This document shows positions 48,191 through 57,274 of a stretch of 64,000 nucleotides of DNA, in pieces. Below the pieces are notes generated by a model. The model had not been told where the DNA came from, did no database searches, and saw only the letters and a list, made by a program, of their open reading frames with translations. The translations under genes and the position numbers were made by a program. Numbering within the stretch: position 1 is the stretch's first letter; every line of letters starts with the position of its first letter. Location of the stretch: positions 124,001-188,000 of the forward strand of contig JAXHMR010000002.1 in the NCBI GenBank assembly GCA_034521225.1, read 5' to 3'. This DNA is from Woeseia sp034521225. GTDB lineage: Bacteria > Pseudomonadota > Gammaproteobacteria > Steroidobacterales > Woeseiaceae.

Positions 48191-48351
48191 CCTGGACTAT
48201 TCATGAATCGCGGTGATGATTGGGCAGAGATTTGTTCGCACAAGGGATTTTCCGACCGAGCGGAATATCAGGGTGTATTTCCGAGAGAGGAAAATTTCTT
48301 GTGCGAACAAAGATCAAGCAAGGGCACGAGCGTATTCGTGAATAGTCCAGG
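48191..48351. repeat. Family A-related palindromic element, copy A3
   Basis: A 161-bp imperfect palindrome that begins right after the ftsA stop. Outer arms 48191-48208 and 48334-48351 pair over 18 bp with one mismatch and contain ATTCATGAAT/ATTCGTGAAT, the same end motif as A1 and A2. The interior is unrelated to theirs; its own stem pairs TTTGTTCGCACAAG (48231-48244) with CTTGTGCGAACAAA (48298-48311). The remaining gap to ftsZ (48352-48476) shows no gene. Confidence 0.75.
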
Positions 48352-48476
48352 CCAGGACCCGGCCTTCACTGAATGCCGGTGCAATCAATTGATTGGGGAA
48401 GAGCAACGAACATTCAGGAAGCAAGATCAACAGTGAGTCTTTTTAGTACCAGGAAATCCTTAGCGGAGGATGTTTT

Positions 48477-49619
48477 ATGTTTGAGTTAATGGACGCGCAC
48501 AGCCAGAGTGCTGTGATCAAGGTGATCGGCGTTGGCGGTGGCGGCGGCAACGCCGTTGCACATATGGTCAATGCCGGTATTGAGGGAGTCGATTTCATCT
48601 GTGCGAATACGGATGCCCAGGCGCTCAACAGCGCCCGAGTGCGTACCGCATTGCAGATCGGCTGCAATATAACCAAGGGGCTGGGTGCGGGTGCAGACCC
48701 GGATGTCGGCCGCCAGGCTGCGATGGAGGATCGCGACCGCATTCATGAGGTCATCGAAGGTGCCGATATGTTGTTTATCACGGCCGGGATGGGCGGCGGT
48801 ACCGGCACTGGCGCGGCGCCGATAGTTGCCCAGGTCGCCAAGGAGCTTGGCATCCTGACAGTTGCTGTCGTCACCAAGCCGTTTATTCTCGAAGGCAGCA
48901 AGCGGATGCAAATTGCCGAACATGGAATTTCCGAACTGGGCAAGTACGTTGATTCGCTGATTACCATTCCTAACGAAAAGCTGTTGACAGTGCTCGGTGG
49001 TGAAACGACGCTGCTCGATGCGTTTCGTTCCGCGAACCAGGTCCTGCAAGGGGCCGTGCAGGGCATTGCGGAACTGATTACGCGGCCGGGGCTGATCAAC
49101 GTTGATTTTGCCGACGTTCGCACGGTTATGGCCGAAATGGGCATGGCGATGATGGGGTCCGGTTCGTCATCCGGCGAAGGGCGTGCACGCGAGGCGGCGG
49201 AAATGGCCGTGTCGAGTCCGCTCCTCGAGGATATAAACCTTGCCGGCGCCAATGGCATTCTCGTCAACGTCACCGCTGGCATGGATCTGTCAATTGGTGA
49301 ATTCCAGGAAGTCGGTAACACGATCAAGGAATTTGCGTCGGATGATGCGACCGTGGTCGTCGGTACCGTCATCGATCCGGATATGAGCGATCGTATCCGC
49401 GTGACCGTGGTTGCAACCGGGCTCGGCCAGCATGCGGCCAGGTCGACTACGCCCATGCGGGTGGTAAGACGGTCCGCGGAATCGCGCGAGCCGAATTACC
49501 AGACGCTCGACAAGCCGACGGTGCAGCGCAAGCGTGCTGTTGGAGATGGCCTCGAAAACGGCGGATTGCAGGAAGAATTGCTGGACATTCCGGCCTTCCT
49601 GCGCCGTCAGGCCGACTGA
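48477..49619 (+). CDS. ftsZ: Cell division protein FtsZ
   Basis: Tubulin-like GTPase forming the Z ring. GTP-binding: VGGGGGNAVAHM (residues 20-30), the signature GGGTGTG at 106-112, and the T7 loop NVDFADVRTVM. A variable linker precedes the conserved C-terminal peptide LLDIPAFLRRQAD that binds FtsA and ZipA. Start ATG at 48477 has GGAGGA at 48465-48470. It is separated from ftsA by repeat A3, unusual for this otherwise compact cluster, and ends at a strong terminator. Confidence 0.95.
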   Translation: MFELMDAHSQSAVIKVIGVGGGGGNAVAHMVNAGIEGVDFICANTDAQALNSARVRTALQIGCNITKGLGAGADPDVGRQAAMEDRDRIHEVIEGADMLFITAGMGGGTGTGAAPIVAQVAKELGILTVAVVTKPFILEGSKRMQIAEHGISELGKYVDSLITIPNEKLLTVLGGETTLLDAFRSANQVLQGAVQGIAELITRPGLINVDFADVRTVMAEMGMAMMGSGSSSGEGRAREAAEMAVSSPLLEDINLAGANGILVNVTAGMDLSIGEFQEVGNTIKEFASDDATVVVGTVIDPDMSDRIRVTVVATGLGQHAARSTTPMRVVRRSAESREPNYQTLDKPTVQRKRAVGDGLENGGLQEELLDIPAFLRRQAD

Positions 49620-49683
49620 CGCCAGGGCTGTCAACGGAACGTGCCGGTTGTGCTCACTCGGCCGCGCGTTCCGCCTCCGCTGC

Positions 49684-49716
49684 GACCGGTCAGGATGCGT
49701 CCTGGCCGGTCGTTTT
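49684..49716 (+). terminator. Rho-independent terminator after ftsZ
   Basis: A 12-bp stem, GACCGGTCAGGA with TCCTGGCCGGTC (one G-U pair), around loop TGCG, followed by TTTT at 49713-49716. It sits 64 bases after the ftsZ stop and should end the dcw transcript. Confidence 0.85.
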
Positions 49717-50002
49717 CAGAGCGGCGGCCGGGCTTTCAGCAGCGTGCGCCCGGCGCTTGTCTAAAGTTGATCGTGTGGTAACCTTGCGCGTTAATTTAAT
49801 TGAAACAATGGCTGCAAGTCATTGAAAATACAGTGGTGATTCTGCAACAGGGCCACCCTGACACTTTAGCCGGACTCATGTGCCGGCATACGACACCGGT
49901 CATTCGCCTATTACTTTGCAATGACAATCCGGGGCTTGGGAGCCTGACGCCAGGCGAGGCAGATGCAGGTTCCAGCCGGGATGTACACGAGAATTTGTGG
50001 CT
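49717..50002. other. lpxC leader and promoter region
   Basis: After the ftsZ terminator no gene is visible up to lpxC. A weak promoter candidate is TTGATC at 49767 with TTAATT at 49791 (18 bp apart), which would give a leader of about 200 bases. lpxC therefore appears to be transcribed separately from the dcw operon. Confidence 0.4.
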
Positions 50003-50911
50003 ATGTTGCGACAACGAACACTGAAAACAGCGATACGTGCGACCGGCGTCGGTTTGCACAGCGGCGACAAGGTCTACATGACCCTGCGGCCGGCCGCTGC
50101 AAACTCAGGCATCACCTTTCGACGCGTCGATCTCGATGAACCTGTCGACATCCCGGCGCGAGCGGAACTCGTCAACGAGACGATGCTGGGCACGACACTC
50201 AGCAAGGACGGCGTCAAGGTAGCGACAGTCGAACACCTGATGTCGGCACTGGCCGGCCTCGGTATCGACAATCTCACGGTCGACCTCTCGGCGCCTGAAG
50301 TGCCGATCATGGATGGCAGCGCCGGTCCCTTCGTCTTCCTGCTGCAGTCAGCGGGCATCGAGGAACAAAACGCGGCCAAGCGTTTCTTCCGCGTCAAGCG
50401 CAAAGTGCGCGTCGAGGAGGGTGACAAATGGGCGCAGTTCACCCCGTTTAACGGCTTCAAGGTCAATTTCTCGATCGCGTTCAATCACCCGGTACTGAAC
50501 AAGCTCAGCCAGTCAGCATCGATAGATTTTTCATCAACATCGTTTTTAAAGGAAGTCAGCCGCGCGCGAACGTTCTGCTTTCTGCGCGATGTCGAGGCAT
50601 TGCGGGAACGCAACCTGACGCTCGGTGGCAGCATGGACAATGCAATTGTGCTGGACGACTACCGGATACTGAACGAAGACGGCCTCCGCTATGCCAATGA
50701 GTTTGTCATCCACAAGATTCTTGACGCCATCGGTGACATCTACCTCCTCGGGCACAGCCTGATCGGCGAATTTTCGGCGCACAAATCCGGCCACGATCTC
50801 AACAACAAACTACTCAGGGCTGTACTGGCTGATGCCACTTGCTACGACGAAGTCACTTTCGACGACCCCGGCAAGGCCCCCATTTCGTACGCGACACCCG
50901 CCTACGCCTGA
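50003..50911 (+). CDS. lpxC: UDP-3-O-acyl-N-acetylglucosamine deacetylase
   Basis: Zn-dependent, committed step of lipid A synthesis. ATGVGLHSGDKV at the N-terminus, the zinc ligand H78 in TVEHLMSAL, PEVPIMDGSAGPFV, and the second zinc site in HKSGHDLNNKLL with the catalytic His. From the ATG at 50003 the protein has 302 residues; a GTG at 49997 would add only two. It faces dciA across a repeat array. Confidence 0.95.
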   Translation: MLRQRTLKTAIRATGVGLHSGDKVYMTLRPAAANSGITFRRVDLDEPVDIPARAELVNETMLGTTLSKDGVKVATVEHLMSALAGLGIDNLTVDLSAPEVPIMDGSAGPFVFLLQSAGIEEQNAAKRFFRVKRKVRVEEGDKWAQFTPFNGFKVNFSIAFNHPVLNKLSQSASIDFSSTSFLKEVSRARTFCFLRDVEALRERNLTLGGSMDNAIVLDDYRILNEDGLRYANEFVIHKILDAIGDIYLLGHSLIGEFSAHKSGHDLNNKLLRAVLADATCYDEVTFDDPGKAPISYATPAYA

Positions 50912-50922
50912 CCGGTCATCAC

Positions 50923-51236
50923 CGTCGTTGCGAGCCCGAAGGGCGTGGCAATCCGTCGTTGCGAGCGCGTAGCGCGTGGCAATCTCGTTCCGATTGGCAG
51001 AGTCATAGATATTGCAAGGTCGCCACGTCGCTACGCTCCTCGCGACTGACGGGACGATGCGAGATCGCCACGTCGCTGCGCTCCTCGCGATGACGGGCGG
51101 TGCGGGGTCGCCACGTCGCTGCGTTCCTCGCGATGGCGGGCAGTGCGGGGTCGCCACGTCGCTGCGCTCCTCGCGATGACGGGCAGTGCGGGGGTCGCCA
51201 CGTCGCTGCGCTCCCCGCGATGACGACGACAGTGCG
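50923..51236. repeat. Family C tandem repeat array
   Basis: Two head-to-tail units reading CGTCGTTGCGAG...GTGGCAATC (50923-50953, 50954-50984) are followed, after a 33-bp spacer, by five units in the opposite orientation starting GGTCGCCACGTCGCTGCG at 51018, 51063, 51106, 51149 and 51193 (43-45 bp period). The unit resembles the widespread TCATTGCGAGGAGC-type repeats of bacterial genomes. The array fills the gap between convergent lpxC and dciA and abuts the dciA stop. Spacers are repeated, so it is not a CRISPR. Confidence 0.88.
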
Positions 51237-51551
51237 TCACCCGTCCCCGGGTAATTGCCGCGCAACCGTCACCCGACAGTGTGTCGCCGGCACCCCCGCG
51301 GCGTTTGCGGCCTCGAGCAGCGCCTCGCTGTCGAACCGCAGGCGCGATGCCCATGCGGAGGAGCTGCAGATCAGGACCAGTTCCCCGTCATCGCGCATAT
51401 TCGCGGCCAGCAGGTGGGGCGCTGCCTCGGTCTCGAGCTGCCCGCGCAGTGTCACGGTCAGCCCTTCCAGTTTTTTAGCATTCTGGATAATTTCAGCCAG
51501 GTTGGTGTCAGAGCCCGGCGTCAGGAGGTTTTCGAGTCGGATAATTGGCAT
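51237..51551 (-). CDS. dciA: DUF721 (DciA-like) DnaB helicase loader
   Basis: A short DUF721 protein, 104 residues from the ATG at 51551. The pattern NLAEIIQNAKKLEGLTVTLR, then LICSSSAWASRLRFDSEALLE, matches the KH-like DciA domain (relative: the DUF721 protein between lpxC and secA in Pseudomonas). DciA loads the replicative helicase in bacteria without DnaC. An alternative start at 51647 would add 32 residues that do not look conserved. It diverges from the M23 peptidase. Confidence 0.75.
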   Translation of the reverse strand: MPIIRLENLLTPGSDTNLAEIIQNAKKLEGLTVTLRGQLETEAAPHLLAANMRDDGELVLICSSSAWASRLRFDSEALLEAANAAGVPATHCRVTVARQLPGDG

Positions 51552-51654
51552 TGAACTGTGACGAAGTAGGCGTTTTGGCCCCGGTGGCGGTGAACTACGT
51601 CGACATTCTGGGCCCCTGAACTTGTAAAGAAAAGCGTCATTATGCATATTGACG

Positions 51655-51750
51655 TTGACGACAAAGGCATACCCGCCGAAAGACGGGGACGCAAAACCAC
51701 CGATCTAAGGGACTGACCGTCCTATGACAGCGGGGCTGCCGAAGTGACCA
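51655..51750 (+). promoter_or_regulatory. Cyclic-di-GMP-I (GEMM) riboswitch
   Basis: The sequence matches the GEMM consensus in order: GACAAAGGCATACCCGCC, the GAAA tetraloop in CGAAAGACGG, GGGACGCAAAACCACCG, CTAAGGGAC, a variable loop, then TATGACAGCGGGGCTGCCGA. The conserved GGCA, GGGACGCAAA and GACAGC...GGGCTGCCGA elements that build the ligand pocket and tetraloop receptor are all there. It lies about 115 bases before the M23 peptidase gene, on its strand. No clear terminator hairpin with a T-run follows, so control of translation or another switch is possible. Confidence 0.82.
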
Positions 51751-51866
51751 CCGGGCATTGGTGAATAATAAAGAGGGAGCGCCGACTCAGGCAGCTGGCC
51801 ATTGTCCGGGCAGAAACATGGTCTGCAGTACCCATTTTTATACGATACGCATCCGGGGCGTAGTAG

Positions 51867-52802
51867 ATGAATGTAGTTATTTTCGGCAAGGGGTTTGGCA
51901 AACCCCGGCAGCTCAACCTGACCGGCACCACAGCCACGGCTGCTGCCGCACTGGTCATGGGATGTTGCTGTGCCGCCGCCTTTGTTGGCGGTTATTTTTA
52001 TTCGGCGCACACCGGGTCCGGCCTGAGCAAGCAGGAAGTGCAGTTCCTTGCAAACGAAGTAACAGAACAACGTGACGCGATTTCTCAAACGCGGCAGCAA
52101 ACAGAGGACGTACTCGACGCGATCGCCATTCGGCTCGGCCAGATGAATGCCCGGGTCATCCGCCTTGATGCGCTCGGCCGGCGCCTGACGGAAATGGCGG
52201 ATATTAGCGTTGACGAATTCGATTTTGATTCAACGCCGGCATTGGGCGGTCCCGAAGAACTCGATGCAACCGGTTCGGCGGTGGCCGTGCCGGAAGTCCT
52301 GTTGGCAATGGAAGGACTGGGACAGCAACTCGACAGCCGCGAAGCGCAGCTCGGTGTCCTGGAAAGCGTGCTCCTCACCCAGAATCTCAGCGACCGTGTG
52401 CGGCCGCAGGGACGACCCGTCAAGACGGGCTGGATGTCGTCCTATTTCGGCCGTCGTACCGACCCGTTCACCGGCAAACCCGCTACCCATCGCGGTGTTG
52501 ATTTTGCCGGCAAGGCAGGCGCTGAGATCGTTGCAGTCGCTGACGGCGTTGTCACCTGGTCCTCGCCGCGCTATGGCTACGGCGAACTGGTCGAGATCAA
52601 CCATGGCAACGGTTACGCGACACGCTACGCGCACAACTCGGAAAACCTGGTCGCCGTTGGCGAGGAGGTCCGCAAGGGCCAGACGGTTGCCCTGATGGGT
52701 GAAACCGGCCGGGCGACCGGTCCCAATCTTCATTTCGAAGTTTTGCACCGCGGCCAGCGCGTCAATCCGGTCACTTTTATCCGGGATAGTGCCGCCGAAT
52801 AG
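51867..52802 (+). CDS. M23 (LytM) family peptidase, membrane anchored
   Basis: A 311-residue envelope endopeptidase. A short cytosolic part is followed by one helix (about 24-46), a coiled coil (QEVQFLANEVTEQRDAISQ and on), and a C-terminal LytM domain with the zinc motif H208xxxD (HRGVDF), GYGELVEINHGNGYATRYAHN and H289 (HFEV). The full set of catalytic residues suggests an active peptidoglycan hydrolase, not a degenerate EnvC-like activator. The same gene stands between lpxC/dciA and secA in Pseudomonas. Its leader carries the probable c-di-GMP riboswitch. Confidence 0.9.
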   Translation: MNVVIFGKGFGKPRQLNLTGTTATAAAALVMGCCCAAAFVGGYFYSAHTGSGLSKQEVQFLANEVTEQRDAISQTRQQTEDVLDAIAIRLGQMNARVIRLDALGRRLTEMADISVDEFDFDSTPALGGPEELDATGSAVAVPEVLLAMEGLGQQLDSREAQLGVLESVLLTQNLSDRVRPQGRPVKTGWMSSYFGRRTDPFTGKPATHRGVDFAGKAGAEIVAVADGVVTWSSPRYGYGELVEINHGNGYATRYAHNSENLVAVGEEVRKGQTVALMGETGRATGPNLHFEVLHRGQRVNPVTFIRDSAAE

Positions 52803-53037
52803 CAAATATCCGGCACAGCCCGCCCGCCCGTCCCACGACCCCAACCCGCCCATCTCGAAGCATTCCCCCCCTGGATAGTTATTTCCAATAATCCGGGATG
52901 CAAATTTTCAGTCAGGACGTAGAATACCGGTCTTTGTGCGCGACCCTGCGCGGTCGGGAGTTTGCGCGGCATGATAGTGCCGCAGCACACCCGCTACCGA
53001 GCCACGGTTGCCCGTTTTTGAGAGTCAGGAGCCCCGC
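52803..53037. other. Intergenic region before secA
   Basis: A 235-bp gap with no gene. It is C-rich at its left part; short inverted segments such as GCGCGACC...GGTCG occur at about 52938-52957. No convincing terminator or promoter could be assigned, and no secM-like gene is seen. Confidence 0.4.
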
Positions 53038-55955
53038 GTGGCCAATTTTGTAACCCGGCTATTCGGCAGCCGTAACCAGCGACTGCTGAACCGCCTGTCC
53101 AGGGTCGTCCGCCAGATCAACGACATGGAGGCTGAGCTCCAGGGTCTGGACGACGCTGCGCTCGGTGCCAAGACAGACGAATTCCGGCAGCGCTTCGCAG
53201 GCGGCGAGACTCTGGATGATTTGCTTCCCGAAGCCTTTGGTGTGGCCCGGGAGGCGGCGCAGCGCACGCTTCGCATGCGGCCGTTTGACGTGCAATTGAT
53301 CGGCGGCATGGTCTTGCATGATGGCAACATTGCCGAAATGCGCACCGGCGAAGGTAAGACGCTGGTTGCAACGTTGCCCGCCTACCTGAATGCATTAAGT
53401 GGGAAAGGCGTGCATATCGTCACGGTAAACGAATACCTCGCACAGCGCGACGCGGACTGGATGCGGCCCGTCTATGAATTCCTCGGCATGTCAGTGGGCG
53501 TCGCAAAGAGCGGTCAGTCGCACGCGGAGAAGACGGACGCATACACCGCGGACATTACCTACGCGACGAATAATGAACTCGGCTTCGATTACCTGCGCGA
53601 CAATCTCGCGTTCTCGATTGACGACAAGGTACAGCGTGAACTCAATTTTGCAATTGTTGACGAGGTTGACTCAATCCTGATCGACGAGGCCCGGACGCCG
53701 CTGATTATTTCCGGCCCCACCGAAGAAAATACGGACCTCTACCAGAAAATCAACAAGCTCATTCCGAAACTGCGGAAGCACGAAGAAACCGATGCGCCGA
53801 CCAACTTCGATATTGGCGCAAAGCAGGTCATGCTCGTCGATCAGCACGGCAAGCCAGTGACCGGCGAATCACAGGCGGACGATGGCGACGGCGCGATCAG
53901 CTTGCTGGAAGCGATTGATCTTGCAGAGCGAGCGGATGCCGATGTGGTGCTGGTCGATGACTCGGCCAAGGTCCCGCAGTGCAAACTCGCAGTGCGGGGA
54001 CATTACACCAAGGACGAAAAGTCCAAACAGGTGCATATGACCGAGGAGGGTCATCAATACGTCGAAAAGCTGATGCTGCAGGCAGGGTTGATCCAGGAAG
54101 GTGAAAGCCTGTATGACGCGGCAAACATTCGTTTGCTGCATCACCTTAACGCAGCGCTGCGCGCGCACGTCATGTTCAACCGCGACGTCGACTACATCGT
54201 CAAGGATAGCGAGATCGTCATCGTCGATGAGTTCACAGGGCGCACGATGCCGGGCCGCCGCTGGTCCGATGGACTGCACCAGGCCGTCGAGGCGAAGGAA
54301 GGCGTCACCGTCAAGCAGGAAAACCAGACAGTTGCCTCAATTACGTTCCAGAATTACTTCCGGCTGTACCAGAACCTGTCCGGCATGACCGGTACTGCCG
54401 ATACGGAAGCCTTTGAATTTCAATCAATTTACGGGCTTGAAGTGATCGTCATACCGACGCACAAGCCGATGATAAGAAAGGACCTGTCTGATCTCGTCTA
54501 CCTGACGACGGCCGACAAGTTCCAGGCAATTATCGAGGACATCACAGACTGTCGCGAACGGGGGCAGCCGGTGCTGGTCGGCACGACATCGATCGAGACG
54601 TCGGAGCTTTTGTCGGGCGAACTCAAGAAAAAGAAGATCCAGCACGAAGTGCTGAATGCGAAGCAGCATGAACGTGAAGCAATCGTTGTGCAGCAGGCCG
54701 GCCGCCCGGGTGCAATGACAATCGCGACAAACATGGCAGGCCGCGGCACCGACATTGTCCTGGCGGAAATCTCGATGCCGAGATTGCCCAGGCGGGCGAG
54801 GGTGCTGATGAGGATAGTATTCGGGCCGACTGGCAGGAGCGTCACAACACGGTCATCGAAGCGGGGGGCTTGCATATTGTCGGCACCGAACGCCACGAAT
54901 CGCGGCGCATCGACAACCAGCTGCGCGGCCGTGCCGGCCGCCAGGGTGATCCGGGTTCGACCCGCTTCTACCTGTCAATGGAAGACAGCCTGATGCGTAT
55001 ATTCGGGGATCCGAATCGCACCAAGTCATTGCTGTCGCGCGCGGGCATGCGCGAGGGCGAAGCTATTGAAAGCCGGCTGCTCACTCGCCAGATCGAGCGG
55101 GCGCAGCGCAAGGTTGAAGAGCACAACTTCGACATCCGCAAGAATCTGCTTGAGTATGACGACGTCGCGAATGACCAGCGTAAGGTGGTCTACCACCAGC
55201 GCTCCGAGCTGATGGCAGCCGATGAAATCCGTGATTCGATTGAAAATATTCGAGACGAAGTTATCGAAACGACTGTTGCGCAATACGTTCCACCTGGAAG
55301 TCTTGAAGAGCAATGGGATCCGGAAGGCCTGTCAAATGCGATCGAGCATGACTTCATGCTGCATCTCGACGTACCGCAATGGATACGTGATGATCCCAAG
55401 CTGAACGAGGAGGGCATACGCCTGAACGCTGTGTGCAGGAGGTTGCGGCGGCGTATCTCGAGAAGGAGAAATCCATTGATCCTCAGCTGATGCGACAGGT
55501 CGAAAAAGAAGTGATGCTGAAGCAGCTCGACTTCCACTGGAAGGAGCATCTCGCGGCGATGGATTACCTGCGACAGGGCATACATTTGCGCGGCTATGCG
55601 CAAAAAAACCCGAAGCAGGAATACAAGCGCGAGGCGTTCACCATGTTCGGTTCGATGCTGGAGCAGGTGAAACACGACACAATCAGTATCCTGTCCAGGG
55701 TCCGTGTGCACAGCGAAGCGGATATCCAGCGCATGGAAGCGCAACGCCGCGCAGCGCAAGCCATGGAGTTCCAGCATGCCCAGGCGTCGGCGCCTGGGCC
55801 ATGCAACACCCGGCGGTCAGGAAGGCGGACAACAGGCGGCAGGGCAGCCGGCACAGGAGCCCTTCGTTCGGGGCGAGCGCAAGGTTGGCCGCAATGAACC
55901 CTGTCCGTGCGGATCCGGAAAAAAGTACAAGCAGTGCCACGGGCGCCTGACCTGA
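53038..55955 (+). CDS. secA: Protein translocase ATPase SecA (three frameshifts, IF3-N-like insertion)
   Basis: Motor that drives preproteins through SecYEG. Walker A MRTGEGKT (K107), VDEVDSILIDEARTPL, the arginine-finger region TERHESRRIDNQLRGRAGRQGDPG, WKEHLAAMDYLRQGIHLRGYAQ, and the C-terminal zinc motif CPCGSGKKYKQCH. The frame breaks three times: a missing G at about 54762 (IVLGGNLDAEIAQ), a missing base at 55433 and an extra G at 55796-55798. Repaired length is about 972 residues against 901 in E. coli. Most of the surplus is an insertion at residues 258-320, in the preprotein-binding region, that resembles IF3-N (see findings). GTG start. Confidence 0.92.
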
Positions 55956-55958
55956 TCA

Positions 55959-56378
55959 ATGGCTGAGAGTCCGGTTGCCCGGCTCAATGTCGTAGCCGGC
56001 ATTTTGCGCGACATGGCCGGGCGTGTGCTGATTGCCGAACGCGTCGGCGATACGCCGCTCGCCGGCCTGTGGGAGTTTCCGGGCGGCAAGGTCGATCCGG
56101 GGGAAACGGCAGGCGCTGCGCTTTGCCGCGAACTGCGTGAAGAGATCGGCATCGAAGTCCTTGATTTCGACTACTTCTTCCGCGGCAGTCACGAATACCC
56201 TGACCGCTATGTCGTCATCGACTTCTACCTGGTACACCGATGGCAACGGGAGCCGGCCGGCCTTGAGGGGCAGGGACTGCGATGGTGCCGGCCTTCGGAG
56301 GTTGATGCTGCGGAACTGCTGCCGGCGAACGAGGGCGTCCTGCAGGCGTTGCGCGATTCGGTGAGATATCCGGGCTAG
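55959..56378 (+). CDS. mutT: 8-oxo-dGTP diphosphatase MutT
   Basis: Nudix hydrolase that clears 8-oxo-dGTP. The Nudix box is complete: G43 to E49, then R57-E58 and E61-E62 in RELREEIGI. The start VARLNVVAGILRDMAGRVLIAER and WEFPGGKVD are MutT-like. 139 residues; the ATG is 3 bases after the secA stop. The secA-mutT order is common in gammaproteobacteria, supporting the specific name. Confidence 0.88.
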   Translation: MAESPVARLNVVAGILRDMAGRVLIAERVGDTPLAGLWEFPGGKVDPGETAGAALCRELREEIGIEVLDFDYFFRGSHEYPDRYVVIDFYLVHRWQREPAGLEGQGLRWCRPSEVDAAELLPANEGVLQALRDSVRYPG

Positions 56379-56380
56379 GA

Positions 56381-56395
56381 GTCTGCGCGGCAGAC
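56381..56395. terminator. Small hairpin between mutT and zapD
   Basis: GTCTGC, GCG, GCAGAC forms a perfect 6-bp stem in the 34-bp gap between the convergent genes. There is no T-run, so a terminator role is only possible. Confidence 0.3.
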
Positions 56396-56412
56396 GCCTG
56401 CCGGCCGCTGAT

Positions 56413-57217
56413 TCAGCAGATACTGATACGGAACTTTACGTCGTGTCCGGTCTGTACGGCCCGGCGATCGATGCTCGACCATTCGAGAAAGCGCACTGTA
56501 AAACGGTGCTGGCTGCCGCTTATTTCCGGATACAGTGGGCTGCCGGGCGGCAGCGTAACGCGCAGTACCTGGTAGTGGGTGTCGCGCTGCATATTGTGCT
56601 GGTACATGCCGTTAATGGCGACTTTGTCCGCGGGGAGCGCGCTCTCACGTATCAGCCACAGCAACTCGATGACGGCATCGCACAGCGGCCGGATGATATT
56701 AAGCCACGCCTTCAGGTCCTGCTGGCGACGGGAGAAAGGCTGCCGCAGCCAGTGACTGAACTCCGGCAGGTCGAACTCGCAAGTGCCGCCCGGTATGGTG
56801 CTGCGATGCTTGATCGAACTTAAGAATTCACAGTCCTTGAGCGGCTGCAGGAAATGAGTTCCTATCGCCCGCAAATCGTCGCGGGCCGCTACCAGGTTAG
56901 CCACGAGCGCTTCCAGTTGCCGGTTGTCGACGCCCGGGCTGCCGCTGAAGCGATGCAGCTTTTCAAGCTGCCGGTCCAGTTCCTTGTGCACTTCACTGCG
57001 CACATCGCCGCGACCCAGTATCGCCATGATTTCCAGCACGCTCGATGTTGCGGCACGGGTTGCCAAAGTCGGCCTCCTGTTCGCAGTTGTACAGCAATTG
57101 CTGGTACAGGAATTCCAGGCGCATGAACGTGCGCATGCGCTCGTTTAGCGGCTGCTCGTATTCCAAAGGTGGCCGTCCGGGACTCGGCGACGTGATAGTA
57201 GTGGCGGGTCTAGCCAT
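56413..57217 (-). CDS. zapD: Z-ring associated protein ZapD (frameshifted)
   Basis: Cytosolic protein that bundles FtsZ filaments. N-terminal EQPLNERMRTFMRLEFLYQQL, then DVRSEVHKELDRQLEKL, GSPGVDNRQLEALV, STIPGGTCEFDLPEFSHWL, NGMYQHN and LYPEISGSQHRFTVRFL. An extra base in AAA (plus strand 57065-57067) separates the N-terminal quarter; removing it joins EAD to LATRAATSSVLE and gives 267 residues. Start ATG at 57217. It lies just after coaE, as in E. coli; yacG is not found here. Confidence 0.9.
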
Positions 57218-57274
57218 GACGGTATTCTGCGCCACACCGCAAACTCTGGCAAATGACTGCGTTCCGCGACAATC

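Noticed and set aside
50923..51236. Possible CRISPR array
   Set aside because: Spacers are not unique; the whole 43-45 bp unit repeats and the orientation changes. No cas genes are near.
55433..55955. A separate small protein with SEC-C zinc motif after secA
   Set aside because: It is the SecA C-terminus displaced by indels at 55433 and 55796-55798.
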